Shown here in pieces: positions 40,236 to 49,675 of a stretch of 64,000 bases of DNA. Origin of the DNA: Flavobacteriaceae bacterium CRH (GTDB taxonomy: Bacteria; Bacteroidota; Bacteroidia; Flavobacteriales; Flavobacteriaceae); contig LMAJ01000003.1 in NCBI GenBank assembly GCA_001507425.1, positions 124,001 through 188,000 of the forward strand, read 5' to 3'. The first letter of the stretch is position 1. Each line of letters starts with the position of its first letter. Under the pieces are notes generated by a model. The model had not been told where the DNA came from, searched no databases, and saw only the letters and a program-made list of their open reading frames with translations. Both the position numbers and the translations under genes were made by a program.

Positions 40236-42446
40236 TTATATGGTGAAATTCACTCCCAAAACAATGTTTCTTCCAATATTCGGAATCCCATCTGTTTTTA
40301 GTCTTGAAAGGTGCGCGATATACGTTTTATCAAATAAATTGTTTCCGTTTAAGTTTACATCAAAAGCCGTTTTACCAAGTTTTACAGTTCCTCCAAAACC
40401 TAAATTTACTAAAGTATATCCTTTAGAAGCCGTTTCAAAACCACTCACATTATCCTGATCAAAAGTCGAAGAAATATTTAAAGTTGCATAACCTTCTTCT
40501 AACCAGTTTTTAATTTTGAATTCAGTTCTAATCGTATTATTCCAGTTGTTGGCAGGAATTAAAGGCAAATAATCGTTGTTGTCTTTTTTTCCTGTTACAG
40601 TTTCAAAACTAGTTTCAAAATGCAGCCAGTCTAAAGGATGCGGGTGAAAATGCAAACCAATTTCTCCACCGTATAATTTTGCATTATCCTGAACGTAAGC
40701 AAAAACATCATTATCATCTAAAACGTCTCCGGTTGGCGAAGTGTAGATGTAGTTGTTGATATGATTGTAAAATCCGTTTACGAAAAATTCAAAGTGAGAA
40801 TTTTTATATTCTAAATTCAAATCCGTCTGAACATTTTGTTCCGTTTTCAAATCAGCATTTCCAATTTCATATCGGTTTGTACCTTCATGAACCCCGTTTG
40901 AAGTTAACTCGGCTAAGTTTGGCGCTCTAAAACCCGTTGCCACATTCAATCGAAGCGTTAACGGTTCTGCCAGTTTCGTTTTATATCCCAAAGAAGCATT
41001 AAAACTATCAAATGATTTGTCTAAAGCCTGAAAATAACCTTCTTCGCCTTCAGTTCCATGAGCTTCTGAGGTAATATTTCTGTTATCAAAACGTAATCCG
41101 GCTTGTAAAACACTATTTCCCCATTCATAATTTCCAGTTCCAAAAATACCAAAATCGTTTGTAGTGGCATCCGGAATTAAATATTCTTCACCAAAATTAG
41201 CATTCGTTTGGTGCATTCCCTGAACGCCTAAAATAGTTTCGAATTTGCCTAATTTCGGAAAATGATATTTTGCATTGTAGTTAAAAGTGTTTAGTTTCAT
41301 TCTAAGAGAAGCATCGTTACTGTCTTCAAATTCACTTCTGTCATTGGCAATATAGCCCAAATCAACATCTAATTTTGAGTTTTCAAAAAAGATCACGTTG
41401 TTTAAACTCAATAAATGATTAAAAATTCCCTGTCTCGGAAACATGGTATTTTTGCTTGAAGATTGATCTGCAATTCCGTCTTCAGGCATTCCAAGATCTA
41501 ATTTGTTATAGTTGTATCTTAAAACACTTGAAAAAGTCGAATTGCTGTAACCAATTCCGGTTTTAAAATCAGTTTCATTATAACGAGTATTTGTTACGCG
41601 TTCGCCGTTATCTCCAATTTTGTAATCAGAATGTGTGTTGAAACTTCCACGAGCCAGAAATTTCCAATTATCGGTAGACGTTTTTAATCCAATTGAAGAA
41701 TTACTTCCTTGCGTATTCGTGAAATATTTTTGACTGAAATTTGCTTTAAAACTACCTGCATCGGCAAATTTTTCAGGATTAAAATACAAAACCCCGCCCA
41801 AAGCATCAGAACCATATAATAATGAAGCTGGCCCTTTAATAACTTCAACACTTTCGATTCCGGCATCGTTTAAACCTAAACCATGCTCGTCTCCAAATTG
41901 TTGATTTTCGATACGAACACCTTGAGAATAAACCAAAACGCGATTACCGCTAAGTCCGCGAATTACCGGTTTCCCGATAGAAGTTCCTGTCGAAATTTGC
42001 GAAACCCCGGGAATCGTTGCCAAACCTTCAATTAAAGTCGAAGTTCCTTTTTGTTGCAACGTTTTAATACTTTCATGCTCTACTTTCATTACGTTTTGCG
42101 ATTGTAATTTGTTGAAAGGAGTTGAAACCACAACTTCATCCATTTCAAAAATAGATTCGGTAATAATAATGTCTAAAGTGTTTTCTTTTAATAGTTTAGC
42201 TATGGTTTTGTTTTGCGTGGTATAACCAACAAAAGCAAAAGCAAGTCGTAAACTTCCGTTTGGAAGGTTTTTAAATTCGTATTTTCCGTTTTCGTCCGTT
42301 GTAGTTCCTTTGTGCAATTCAGGAGCATAAACAGAAACGCCTTGTACGGGTTTATTTTCAAGATTTGTTACGGTTCCTGAAACAGAATTTTGAGCAGAAA
42401 GTATGCCCGAAAACCCTAAAATAAGGGCAATTATGATTTTTTTCAT
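40236..42446 (-). CDS. TonB-dependent outer-membrane receptor
   Basis: 736 residues. A signal peptide (1-18) precedes a CarboxypepD_reg-like domain (about 20-100), a plug domain (KPVIRGLSGNRVLVYSQGVR) and a beta-barrel ending LGVNFTI. The plug/barrel style (GVRIENQQFGDEHGLG) resembles receptors annotated for copper, zinc or heme uptake in Flavobacteria. It lies downstream of a small His/Cys-rich secreted protein, 159 bp away on the same strand, which supports a metal-related role. Substrate inferred only. Confidence 0.88.
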   Translation of the reverse strand: MKKIIIALILGFSGILSAQNSVSGTVTNLENKPVQGVSVYAPELHKGTTTDENGKYEFKNLPNGSLRLAFAFVGYTTQNKTIAKLLKENTLDIIITESIFEMDEVVVSTPFNKLQSQNVMKVEHESIKTLQQKGTSTLIEGLATIPGVSQISTGTSIGKPVIRGLSGNRVLVYSQGVRIENQQFGDEHGLGLNDAGIESVEVIKGPASLLYGSDALGGVLYFNPEKFADAGSFKANFSQKYFTNTQGSNSSIGLKTSTDNWKFLARGSFNTHSDYKIGDNGERVTNTRYNETDFKTGIGYSNSTFSSVLRYNYNKLDLGMPEDGIADQSSSKNTMFPRQGIFNHLLSLNNVIFFENSKLDVDLGYIANDRSEFEDSNDASLRMKLNTFNYNAKYHFPKLGKFETILGVQGMHQTNANFGEEYLIPDATTNDFGIFGTGNYEWGNSVLQAGLRFDNRNITSEAHGTEGEEGYFQALDKSFDSFNASLGYKTKLAEPLTLRLNVATGFRAPNLAELTSNGVHEGTNRYEIGNADLKTEQNVQTDLNLEYKNSHFEFFVNGFYNHINNYIYTSPTGDVLDDNDVFAYVQDNAKLYGGEIGLHFHPHPLDWLHFETSFETVTGKKDNNDYLPLIPANNWNNTIRTEFKIKNWLEEGYATLNISSTFDQDNVSGFETASKGYTLVNLGFGGTVKLGKTAFDVNLNGNNLFDKTYIAHLSRLKTDGIPNIGRNIVLGVNFTI

Positions 42447-42605
42447 TTGAAAATGATGCTATAGTTAATTGGATTTTTTTCTTTTTAAACAAAAAAATAA
42501 AATAACAGTAAAGCTTTCCGATCCTGAAACAATTTCAAGACTGGGAAACCCAAAGTTTTTTTCCGATAAAAAGAATTTGATTTTTTATTCCGAATATTTC
42601 GAAAT

Positions 42606-42959
42606 CTAAGAAACTAGAGCTGCGGGCGGACCACGTAATAAATAAGCGCTTTCTGGAGTTGAAAAGACTTTCTCTGAATGTGTAAAGAAATAAGGGATTT
42701 CTGTTTTGAAAGTATGAAACTCAAACGCAAATTCTTCAGGAACAATGTAACTTCCAAAAGCAAAATGACAAACATAACAAAGATCATAATTATGATGCTG
42801 GTGTGTTATTTCTCCACTTGGATCATTATAATTGTGATGGCATTGTTTTTCTGAAAGCTGTTTTGCAATATGCTCATAACTGTGTATCGACTGAAACAAT
42901 ATTGAGAACAATACCGTTAGAGCGAAAGAAACACTTAATATGAGTTGCTTTTTTTTCAT
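42606..42959 (-). CDS. Small His/Cys-rich exported protein
   Basis: 117 residues. An N-terminal hydrophobic segment (about 5-24) is a signal peptide or anchor. A metal-ligand cluster follows: QCHHNYND (Cys40, His41, His42), HQHHNYDLCYVCH (His53, 55, 56; Cys61, 64; His65). The C-terminus reads LLRGPPA, a feature I associate with DUF2946-like small periplasmic proteins found beside TonB receptors. It could bind copper or another soft metal. Unnamed family; function inferred from residues and neighbour. Confidence 0.7.
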   Translation of the reverse strand: MKKKQLILSVSFALTVLFSILFQSIHSYEHIAKQLSEKQCHHNYNDPSGEITHQHHNYDLCYVCHFAFGSYIVPEEFAFEFHTFKTEIPYFFTHSEKVFSTPESAYLLRGPPAALVS

Positions 42960-43142
42960 TCAGGACAAAGGTATAAAAGAGCAATCAATAATCGATTTGT
43001 TTTTTTGATTCTATTGTCAATTTATTCAAAATTGTTCCGTAAACGATTTTATTCTTCAAGAAAAGAGCATAATTAATCCTATCTTGAACTAGCATTATAT
43101 TATATTTGTAAGTGAAATAAATCAACTCTAAAAAACGTTTAC

Positions 43143-43877
43143 TTGAAAACCTCCTTAAAACCAAAACACAATATGCGATTCCTTTTTAGTTGTTTATTTT
43201 TAGTTTCTTTTTTTAGTGTTTTTTCTCAGGAAGAAGTAAAACCTAAAATAGAGCCTGTTATAAAAATAGATTCTTTGTATCGTGAAGATCAGTTTTATTT
43301 TTCGGTTACGTATAATCTCTTATCTGATATTCCGAAGGGACTTAGGCAGGATAAGTTTTCTGCAGGACTTTCTCTCGGATTTCTTCGTGATATGCCCATC
43401 AATAAAAAAAGGACATTTGCTATTGCTGCAGGTTTAGGACTGAGTTATCAGAACTTTTTTCAAAACCTTACGATTTCAAAAGATGGAAATGGAGCATTGG
43501 TTTATGCGGTTAACGACTATAATGAAATTGTGTCGAATAAATACCGACAATATATGGTAGATCTTCCTATTGAGTTTAGATGGAGAAATTCTACTTATGA
43601 AAGTACTAAATTCTGGAGAATTTATGCCGGACTTAAATTAAGCTACGCTTTTTCGACCAAATCTATTTTAGATGACGGAGAAACTACTTATAAAATCGTA
43701 AACAATTCTGATGTCAATAAGTTTCAATATGGGCCTTATATTTCAGCGGGTTATAATACCTGGAATGTGTATATGTATTACGGATTAAACCCTTTGTTTA
43801 ATAATATAAAAACAGCTTCAGGATCTAGCCTTGATGTAAAAACATTAAATATTGGTTTGATTTTTTATATTCTATAA
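43143..43877 (+). CDS. PorT-like outer-membrane beta-barrel protein
   Basis: 244 residues starting at TTG or, 10 codons later, at ATG (NMRFLFSCLFLVSF); the second gives a cleaner signal peptide. Strands such as FSAGLSLGFLRDMPINKKR, FAIAAGLGLSYQNFF and YMVDLPIEFRWR, with a closing NIGLIFYIL, indicate an eight-stranded barrel of the PorT-like type. Whether it belongs to the type IX secretion apparatus is not shown. Its 3' end overlaps the convergent gene by 6 bp. Confidence 0.7.
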   Translation: MKTSLKPKHNMRFLFSCLFLVSFFSVFSQEEVKPKIEPVIKIDSLYREDQFYFSVTYNLLSDIPKGLRQDKFSAGLSLGFLRDMPINKKRTFAIAAGLGLSYQNFFQNLTISKDGNGALVYAVNDYNEIVSNKYRQYMVDLPIEFRWRNSTYESTKFWRIYAGLKLSYAFSTKSILDDGETTYKIVNNSDVNKFQYGPYISAGYNTWNVYMYYGLNPLFNNIKTASGSSLDVKTLNIGLIFYIL

Positions 43878-44477
43878 CCACAAATATAAAAACAGCAATT
43901 GCGGAAATATTCCGATAAAGGTACCAATAAGCAATTCATTATTAGAGTGCGCTTCCATTACTAATCGCGATGAAGCGACAATTCCCGTCATTAAAATCAA
44001 AAATGCTGCCCAATAAGGATTTTGCATTTGCAAATGAATATTTAAGCCAATTACAAAAATCGCAAGCGAACTAATGGCTAACATATGCAAACTGGCTTTT
44101 ATTTTAAAAAGTGAGCAAACTAAAGCCAAAATCGTACTGAACAAAGCTCCCAGAAAAAAGAAATGAAGTTCGGGATATCGTGCTATAATTATGCTTCGTT
44201 TTACCAATAATATATACAGGAAACATTGTAAAATAAGTGGAATTTTACGCTGCGAAGTTTCATGAATCATAACTGAATTCACGTGTCCCGTTGAGCGAAG
44301 CAACAAAAAAAACAAAATAGGAACCAGTATAGTAATAATCAGAATTTGAAACAAAACATAATATTTTTCCTGATTTGAAAAGATATCGCCTTTGCAAAAC
44401 AAGTAAAATAAAGTAGCATACATCGAGATAAAAATCGGATGTAATATATAAGAGAAAACGGGAAGTATTTTTTTCAA
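43872..44477 (-). CDS. Multi-pass membrane protein with PAP2-like residues
   Basis: 201 residues with about six membrane helices. The motif KASLHMLAIS followed by ASSRLVMEAHSNNELLIG resembles the phosphatase PAP2 blocks (SGH and SR-x5-H-x3-D/E), but the first block has SLH in place of SGH, and the Lys-x6-Arg-Pro block is not evident. It may be a divergent PAP2 enzyme for undecaprenyl- or lipid-phosphate, or a non-catalytic relative. Convergent overlap with the PorT-like gene. Confidence 0.6.
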   Translation of the reverse strand: MKKILPVFSYILHPIFISMYATLFYLFCKGDIFSNQEKYYVLFQILIITILVPILFFLLLRSTGHVNSVMIHETSQRKIPLILQCFLYILLVKRSIIIARYPELHFFFLGALFSTILALVCSLFKIKASLHMLAISSLAIFVIGLNIHLQMQNPYWAAFLILMTGIVASSRLVMEAHSNNELLIGTFIGIFPQLLFLYLWL

Positions 44478-44522
44478 AATGCAGAAATTTTTGGTCTTTC
44501 AACAAATATAATAATTTTTTTC

Positions 44523-44702
44523 GCCACGAATTTCACAAATTTAAGCTAATTAAATGGTTGATTTTTTGGCACAAATTGCACAAATTTTCACAAATTATTG
44601 CTTTATATCTTTTCACGCAGATTTTGCAGATCTGTGCACCTCTGCCTAAATCTGCAAAATCTGCGTGAAAATAATTCATGAAAATTTGTGCAATTCGTGG
44701 CA
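44523..44702. repeat. Nested CACGCAGATTTTGCAGAT / CACAAATT inverted repeat
   Basis: The inner palindrome TTCACGCAGATTTTGCAGAT (44611-44630) is answered by ATCTGCAAAATCTGCGTGAA (44649-44668). The outer arms (GCACAAATTGCACAAATTTT and AAAATTTGTGCAATTCGTGG) form a second layer. It fills the promoter region of murF-alr. Confidence 0.85.
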
Positions 44703-44738
44703 AACCTTTTTTTAAATTTGACAAAAGAAATTTTCTAA

Positions 44739-47207
44739 ATGAGCATAAACCTAAAAAGCCTAATTTCAGTTCTTGATGCCAAATGGATTGGCTTAGAAAC
44801 TGATATTTTTATCGATCATATTTCTATAGACAGCCGTTCGTTGCAAAATGGTTCTCAAACTTTATTTTTTGCTTTATCAGGCATAAATAATGATGCTCAT
44901 TTGTATATCCCTGAACTTATCGAAAAAGGCGTTCAGAATTTTGTCGTGCAATATATACCGGATAATTACGAAGGAAAAGCAAATTTTTTAGTGGTAAATG
45001 ATTCGCTAAAAGCTTTGCAGGTATTTGCAGGTTATTATCGTAATCTTTTCGATTTTCCTATTATCGGATTAACAGGAAGTAACGGTAAAACGATTGTAAA
45101 AGAATGGCTCAACTTTTTATTGAGCCCCGATTATAATATTATCAGAAGCCCAAAAAGTTACAATTCTCAGGTTGGCGTTCCGCTGTCTGTAATTGCCATT
45201 AATGAAAAACATAATTTAGGTATTTTCGAAGCCGGAATTTCGACGGTTAACGAAATGGTTAATCTCGAAAAAATTATAAAACCTACAATTGGAGTGCTTA
45301 CTAATATAGGAACTGCACACGACGAAGGGTTTTTAAATTTGGTACAAAAAATTGATGAAAAACTGCTTTTGTTTAAGGACTGTCCGGTTATTATTTATCA
45401 AAAAAATGAAACTGTAGATTCCTGTTTATCACAATTTGCAGCAGAATATATGATGCATCCGCGAAAGCTCTTTTCATGGAGTTTTAGCGATAAAACGGCA
45501 GACATTTTTATTTTAAATAAAGAAACGAAAAACGATATAACCGTTATTAAATATGAATATAAAAAAGAGATTTTTAATTTAGAAATCCCTTTTCAGGATT
45601 CAGCTTCTATAGAAAATGCCATTTCATGTTTATTGGTTTTGCTTTATTTTGAATATGATTCTAATACAATTCAGAGTCGTATGCAAATGCTTTATCCGGT
45701 AGAAATGCGTTTGGAGGTTAAAAACGGAATTAACAATTGCAGTATTATTGATGATAGTTACAGTTCTGATTTTCAGTCGCTAAAAATTGCTTTGGACTTT
45801 CTTGAAAGTCAAAAAAAGAACGCTTCAAAAACGGTTATTTTATCTGATATTTTTCAAAGCGGATTTTCAAATGAAGAATTGTATTCTAAAGTCGCCCAAT
45901 TAATTGCTGATAATAAAATAAACCGAGTTATAGGAATTGGAAAAACGATTTCTTCTTTTCAGGATAAATTCCAAAATAGTATTATGTTTCAGAATACGGC
46001 AGAATTTACCGCCAATTTTGAAAGCCTAAACTTTTCAAATGAAACCATTCTTATAAAAGGAGCAAGAACGTTTCAGTTTGAAGAAATTGTGACTTTGCTC
46101 GAAGAAAAAACGCATGAAACCATTCTCGAAATCAATCTGAATTCAATAAGTCATAACCTGAATTTCTTTAAATCAAAATTAGCCGGCGATGTAAAAATCA
46201 TGGTAATGGTAAAAGCTTTTGGTTATGGAAACGGAGGTTTGGAAATTGCAAAATTACTCGAACATCATAAAGTTGATTATTTAGGTGTGGCTTTCGCCGA
46301 TGAAGGAATCTCGCTTAAAAATGGCGGCATTAAATTGCCAATTATGGTTTTAAATCCGGAATCGACCAGTTTTGCTTCGATTATTCAATATCAATTAGAA
46401 CCTGAAATTTACAGCATAAAAGGCTTAAATGCCTTTTTGAAAATTGCACGCGAAAAGAATTTAAAAGATTTTCCTATTCATATAAAATTAGACACAGGAA
46501 TGCATCGATTGGGTTTTGAAACCAATACAATCGATGAATTGATTGCTACTTTAAAAGGAAATTCAACCGTTCGTATTCAGAGTATTTTATCACATTTGGC
46601 AACAAGCGACGATATGAACCATTACGATTTTGTGATTTCTCAAATCAATTTATTCGAAAAATTGTCATCAAAATTAATGACTGAATTAAACGTAAACCCA
46701 ATTCGTCATATTTTAAATACATCCGGAATCAGCAATTTTACTTCAGCACAATATAATATGGTACGTTTAGGAATTGGTTTATACGGAGTTTCGAATGATG
46801 CATCAGAACAAAAATACCTGGAGAATGTTGGAACTTTAAAATCGATTATTTCTCAGGTTCGCACGATTCCTGCCGGAGACAGCGTGGGTTACGGCCGAAG
46901 ATTTATGGCTGAAAAAGAAACTAAAATCGCAACAATTCCAATTGGTTATGCCGACGGAATTTCGAGATTATGGGGAAATGGCGTAGGATATGTACTAATT
47001 AAAAACCAAAAAGCGCCCATTACCGGAAGTGTTTGTATGGATATGTTAATGGTTAATGTAACTGCAATTGATTGTAAAGAAGGCGATTCGGTAATTATTT
47101 TTGGAGAAAATCCAACCGTAACTGAAATTGCAAACGCCTTGAAAACAATTCCGTATGAAATTCTGACCAGTATTTCGCAACGTGTAAAAAGGGTATTTTT
47201 CAGATAG
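44739..47207 (+). CDS. Bifunctional MurF-alanine racemase
   Basis: 822 residues. The N-terminal half is UDP-MurNAc-tripeptide:D-Ala-D-Ala ligase, with ATP-binding GLTGSNGKT (110-118). The C-terminal half, from about 460, is alanine racemase with PLP lysine Lys492 in VMVKAFGYGNG and the catalytic tyrosine in DSVGYGRRF. One protein thus makes D-alanine and adds the D-Ala-D-Ala dipeptide in peptidoglycan synthesis; Ddl is elsewhere. In MurF the usual carbamylated-lysine and KT motifs look partly diverged, as in other Bacteroidetes fusions. Confidence 0.92.
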   Translation: MSINLKSLISVLDAKWIGLETDIFIDHISIDSRSLQNGSQTLFFALSGINNDAHLYIPELIEKGVQNFVVQYIPDNYEGKANFLVVNDSLKALQVFAGYYRNLFDFPIIGLTGSNGKTIVKEWLNFLLSPDYNIIRSPKSYNSQVGVPLSVIAINEKHNLGIFEAGISTVNEMVNLEKIIKPTIGVLTNIGTAHDEGFLNLVQKIDEKLLLFKDCPVIIYQKNETVDSCLSQFAAEYMMHPRKLFSWSFSDKTADIFILNKETKNDITVIKYEYKKEIFNLEIPFQDSASIENAISCLLVLLYFEYDSNTIQSRMQMLYPVEMRLEVKNGINNCSIIDDSYSSDFQSLKIALDFLESQKKNASKTVILSDIFQSGFSNEELYSKVAQLIADNKINRVIGIGKTISSFQDKFQNSIMFQNTAEFTANFESLNFSNETILIKGARTFQFEEIVTLLEEKTHETILEINLNSISHNLNFFKSKLAGDVKIMVMVKAFGYGNGGLEIAKLLEHHKVDYLGVAFADEGISLKNGGIKLPIMVLNPESTSFASIIQYQLEPEIYSIKGLNAFLKIAREKNLKDFPIHIKLDTGMHRLGFETNTIDELIATLKGNSTVRIQSILSHLATSDDMNHYDFVISQINLFEKLSSKLMTELNVNPIRHILNTSGISNFTSAQYNMVRLGIGLYGVSNDASEQKYLENVGTLKSIISQVRTIPAGDSVGYGRRFMAEKETKIATIPIGYADGISRLWGNGVGYVLIKNQKAPITGSVCMDMLMVNVTAIDCKEGDSVIIFGENPTVTEIANALKTIPYEILTSISQRVKRVFFR

Positions 47208-47210
47208 TTT

Positions 47211-47242
47211 TTGGCAACTTTCAAGAAAATTGCTTATTTTCG
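47211..47242 (+). promoter_or_regulatory. Promoter of mscL
   Basis: TTG (47211-47213), 21 bp, TATTTTCG (47235-47242), one base off TAnnTTTG. It starts just after the murF-alr stop, 34 bp before the mscL start. Confidence 0.45.
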
Positions 47243-47275
47243 ACATCAATTAATAATAAACTAAAATAAACAATT

Positions 47276-47659
47276 ATGGGATTTATTTCAGAATTTAAAG
47301 AATTTGCAACGAAAGGCAATGTAGTCGATTTGGCTGTCGGTGTTATTATTGGAGCTGCATTTAGCAAAATTGTAACCTCATTAATTGAAAATGTAATTAC
47401 ACCATTAATATTAAAACCTGCATTAGACGCAGCTCATTTATCGACTATCGAGGAGCTAACGGCTTTTGGAGGAGTTAAATATGGTTTGTTTATTTCGGCA
47501 GTTATTAACTTTGTAATTGTTGCTTTTGTTTTATTTCTAATTATTAAAGCAATAAATAATCTTAAAAAGAAAGAAGTTCCGCCACCAGCTGCACCAGCAG
47601 GACCAACGCAGGAAGAACTTCTGATTCAAATTAGAGATCTTTTGAAAAATAAACAATAA
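47276..47659 (+). CDS. mscL: Large-conductance mechanosensitive channel
   Basis: 127 residues, normal length. The first helix begins EFKEFATKGNVVDLAVGVIIGAAF (shown in part: KGNVVDLAVGVIIGAAFSKI), the conserved pore-lining TM1; TM2 is GLFISAVINFVIVAFVLFLI. The C-terminal cytoplasmic helix is Pro/Ala-linked. It forms a pentameric pore that opens at high membrane tension to release solutes. Confidence 0.95.
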   Translation: MGFISEFKEFATKGNVVDLAVGVIIGAAFSKIVTSLIENVITPLILKPALDAAHLSTIEELTAFGGVKYGLFISAVINFVIVAFVLFLIIKAINNLKKKEVPPPAAPAGPTQEELLIQIRDLLKNKQ

Positions 47660-47687
47660 TAATATACCGCTACACTAAGTCTAACTT

Positions 47688-47718
47688 AACCGCTTCTTGA
47701 TTGAGGCGGTTTTTTTTA
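47688..47718 (+). terminator. Terminator of mscL
   Basis: AACCGCTTC (47688-47696) pairs with GAGGCGGTT (47703-47711) with one G-T pair, followed by eight further T residues. Confidence 0.88.
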
Positions 47719-47785
47719 TGTTAATCAAAAACAGATGTGGTAATTTTATTGGGACATTAGAATATCAACCGTAACAGAAAGAAAA

Positions 47786-48430
47786 GTGGATACTCAAACA
47801 GCAAAATATATAATCAATTACTTTCCTAATTTGTTGACAGATTTGGAAAGAATGGCTATACGTCATACTAACTCAATCTATAAACTTGAAGATTTAACTT
47901 CAGAGAATGCAAATTTGATAAAAGTTTACAGAGAAAAGGGTTGGCTTACTTCTGATCAAAATGTACTAGATTTACTTGAAGATGGTTATCAACAGTTTGA
48001 ATTAAACACTGCAAATAGAATTTTATATCAAAATCCTGATAAAGTATTCTTTAATAATTGTCCAAAATGCAGCCAACTTTCAAGAACACCATATGCAAGG
48101 CAATGTCACTTTTGCGGACACAATTGGCATGATTTATCGGTTGCACAATTTAAAATTTACAGCTCTTTTCAAATAACAGGAAGAGGATTTTTCATGTTAG
48201 GACAAATAGTAAAAGGAGAAATTAAAGTTGGACAATTTATAGACTTAACAATGTCGGGGCTCAATAAAAAACCAAAAATTGTAGCAATTGAATTCGCACT
48301 TAAACGACAAGACGGTAAAGTTTGGGAGGATATTGGGCTTGGAACAAACGAATTGACAGAAGAAGATAAAGAGTATTTAAAAAGTATTGGTTCATTTGGA
48401 TCACCTTTTGATATAATTACCGAACGATAA
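47786..48430 (+). CDS. Zinc-ribbon protein with a possible EF-Tu domain 2-like barrel
   Basis: 214 residues starting at GTG. No family recognised for the N-terminal helical part (1-85). A zinc ribbon is visible as NCPKCSQLSRTPYARQCHFCG (CPKC and CHFC pairs, about 92-112). The next segment, FQITGRGFFMLGQIVKGEIK followed by VGQFIDL, has the rhythm of the beta-barrel domain 2 of translational GTPases. Monocistronic between the mscL terminator and the asd promoter. Function unknown; the barrel resemblance is my reading. Confidence 0.6.
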   Translation: MDTQTAKYIINYFPNLLTDLERMAIRHTNSIYKLEDLTSENANLIKVYREKGWLTSDQNVLDLLEDGYQQFELNTANRILYQNPDKVFFNNCPKCSQLSRTPYARQCHFCGHNWHDLSVAQFKIYSSFQITGRGFFMLGQIVKGEIKVGQFIDLTMSGLNKKPKIVAIEFALKRQDGKVWEDIGLGTNELTEEDKEYLKSIGSFGSPFDIITER

Positions 48431-48511
48431 AATCTGGATAGACTAGTTTGATTTGTATTAAATTTTAAATTTGTTTGTTTTGTAACATTTTGTTATTTTT
48501 TGTGAATCGCC

Positions 48512-48541
48512 TTGTTTTGATTTTTATTATGTATACTTTTG
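48512..48541 (+). promoter_or_regulatory. Promoter of asd
   Basis: TTG (48512-48514), 19 bp, TACTTTTG (48534-48541): exact Bacteroidetes consensus. It lies 38 bp before the start. Confidence 0.72.
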
Positions 48542-48579
48542 CAGAGTAATTTAGATTAATTCATACTAAAAATATAAAA

Positions 48580-49569
48580 ATGAGAATAGCGGTTGTAGGT
48601 GCCACTGGTATGGTTGGCGAGATAATGCTTAAAGTTTTAGCGGAAAGAAATTTCCCTGTAACAGAATTAATTCCTGTTGCATCTGAAAAATCAATAGGAA
48701 AAGAAATTGAATATAAAGGTCAAAAATATAAAGTTGTTGGTTTACAAACTGCGGTTGATTTAAAAGCTGATATTGCAGTTTTTTCTGCCGGAGGAGATAC
48801 TTCGTTAGAATGGGCTCCAAAATTTGCAGCAGCGGGAACAACCGTTATTGATAATTCATCAGCATGGAGAATGGATCCGACAAAAAAGTTAGTCGTTCCT
48901 GAAATCAATGCTTCCATTTTAACAAAAGAGGATAAAATTATTGCAAATCCAAATTGCTCTACGATTCAAATGGTATTGGCATTGGCGCCTTTGCATGCCA
49001 AATACAACATTAGAAGAATTATTGTTTCTACTTACCAATCTATCACTGGAACAGGTGTAAAAGCAGTAAGACAGTTAGAAAACGAGTACGCAGGAATTCA
49101 GGGAGAAATGGCGTATAAATATCCAATTCACAGAAATGCGATTCCACATTGCGATAGTTTTGAAGACAACGGATACACTAAAGAAGAAATGAAATTAGTT
49201 CGTGAGACTCAAAAAATCCTTGGTGACAATACCATCAGAGTTACAGCTACAGCAGTTCGTGTGCCCGTTGTTGGCGGACATAGCGAAGCGGTAAATGTTG
49301 AGTTTACAAATGATTTTGATGTAAATGAAGTTCGCGAAATTTTGCACCATACTGATGGAGTAGTAGTGCAGGATAATTTAGACACCTTTACCTACCCAAT
49401 GCCATTATATGCAGAAGGTAAAAATGATGTTTTTGTTGGAAGAATTCGTCGTGACGAAAGCCAGGAAAACACTTTAAACATGTGGATTGTTGCTGACAAC
49501 TTAAGAAAAGGGGCTGCTACAAACACGATTCAAATTGCTGAATATTTAATTGCAGCAGGTTTGGTGTAA
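48580..49569 (+). CDS. asd: Aspartate-semialdehyde dehydrogenase
   Basis: 329 residues. The NADP-binding start is VVGATGMVGEIML, the catalytic cysteine lies in IANPNCSTIQMV, and the active-site His is in VGGHSEAV. It reduces aspartyl phosphate to aspartate semialdehyde, the branch point for lysine/diaminopimelate, threonine and methionine. It has a consensus promoter and a strong terminator. Confidence 0.95.
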   Translation: MRIAVVGATGMVGEIMLKVLAERNFPVTELIPVASEKSIGKEIEYKGQKYKVVGLQTAVDLKADIAVFSAGGDTSLEWAPKFAAAGTTVIDNSSAWRMDPTKKLVVPEINASILTKEDKIIANPNCSTIQMVLALAPLHAKYNIRRIIVSTYQSITGTGVKAVRQLENEYAGIQGEMAYKYPIHRNAIPHCDSFEDNGYTKEEMKLVRETQKILGDNTIRVTATAVRVPVVGGHSEAVNVEFTNDFDVNEVREILHHTDGVVVQDNLDTFTYPMPLYAEGKNDVFVGRIRRDESQENTLNMWIVADNLRKGAATNTIQIAEYLIAAGLV

Positions 49570-49602
49570 TAAAAAGAGGTTACAAAAATTGTTATAAAGA
49601 AA

Positions 49603-49635
49603 GCCGTAATTATGATTCGTAATTACGGTTTTTTT
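49603..49635 (+). terminator. Terminator of asd
   Basis: CCGTAATTA (49604-49612) pairs with TAATTACGG (49620-49628), followed by seven T residues. Confidence 0.9.
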
Positions 49636-49660
49636 GTGCGTTTTTTTAATGCTATATTTG
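49634..49660 (+). promoter_or_regulatory. Promoter of the DUF6058-like gene
   Basis: TTG (49634-49636), 16 bp, TATATTTG (49653-49660), just after the asd terminator. It lies inside the longest possible reading frame, so supports the shorter start at 49676. Confidence 0.55.
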
Positions 49661-49675
49661 ATTGTAAATACAACT

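Noticed and set aside
49634..49675. Fourteen-codon N-terminal extension of the DUF6058-like gene
   Set aside because: It lies in the asd terminator tail and over a TATATTTG promoter box; the ATG at 49676 fits better.
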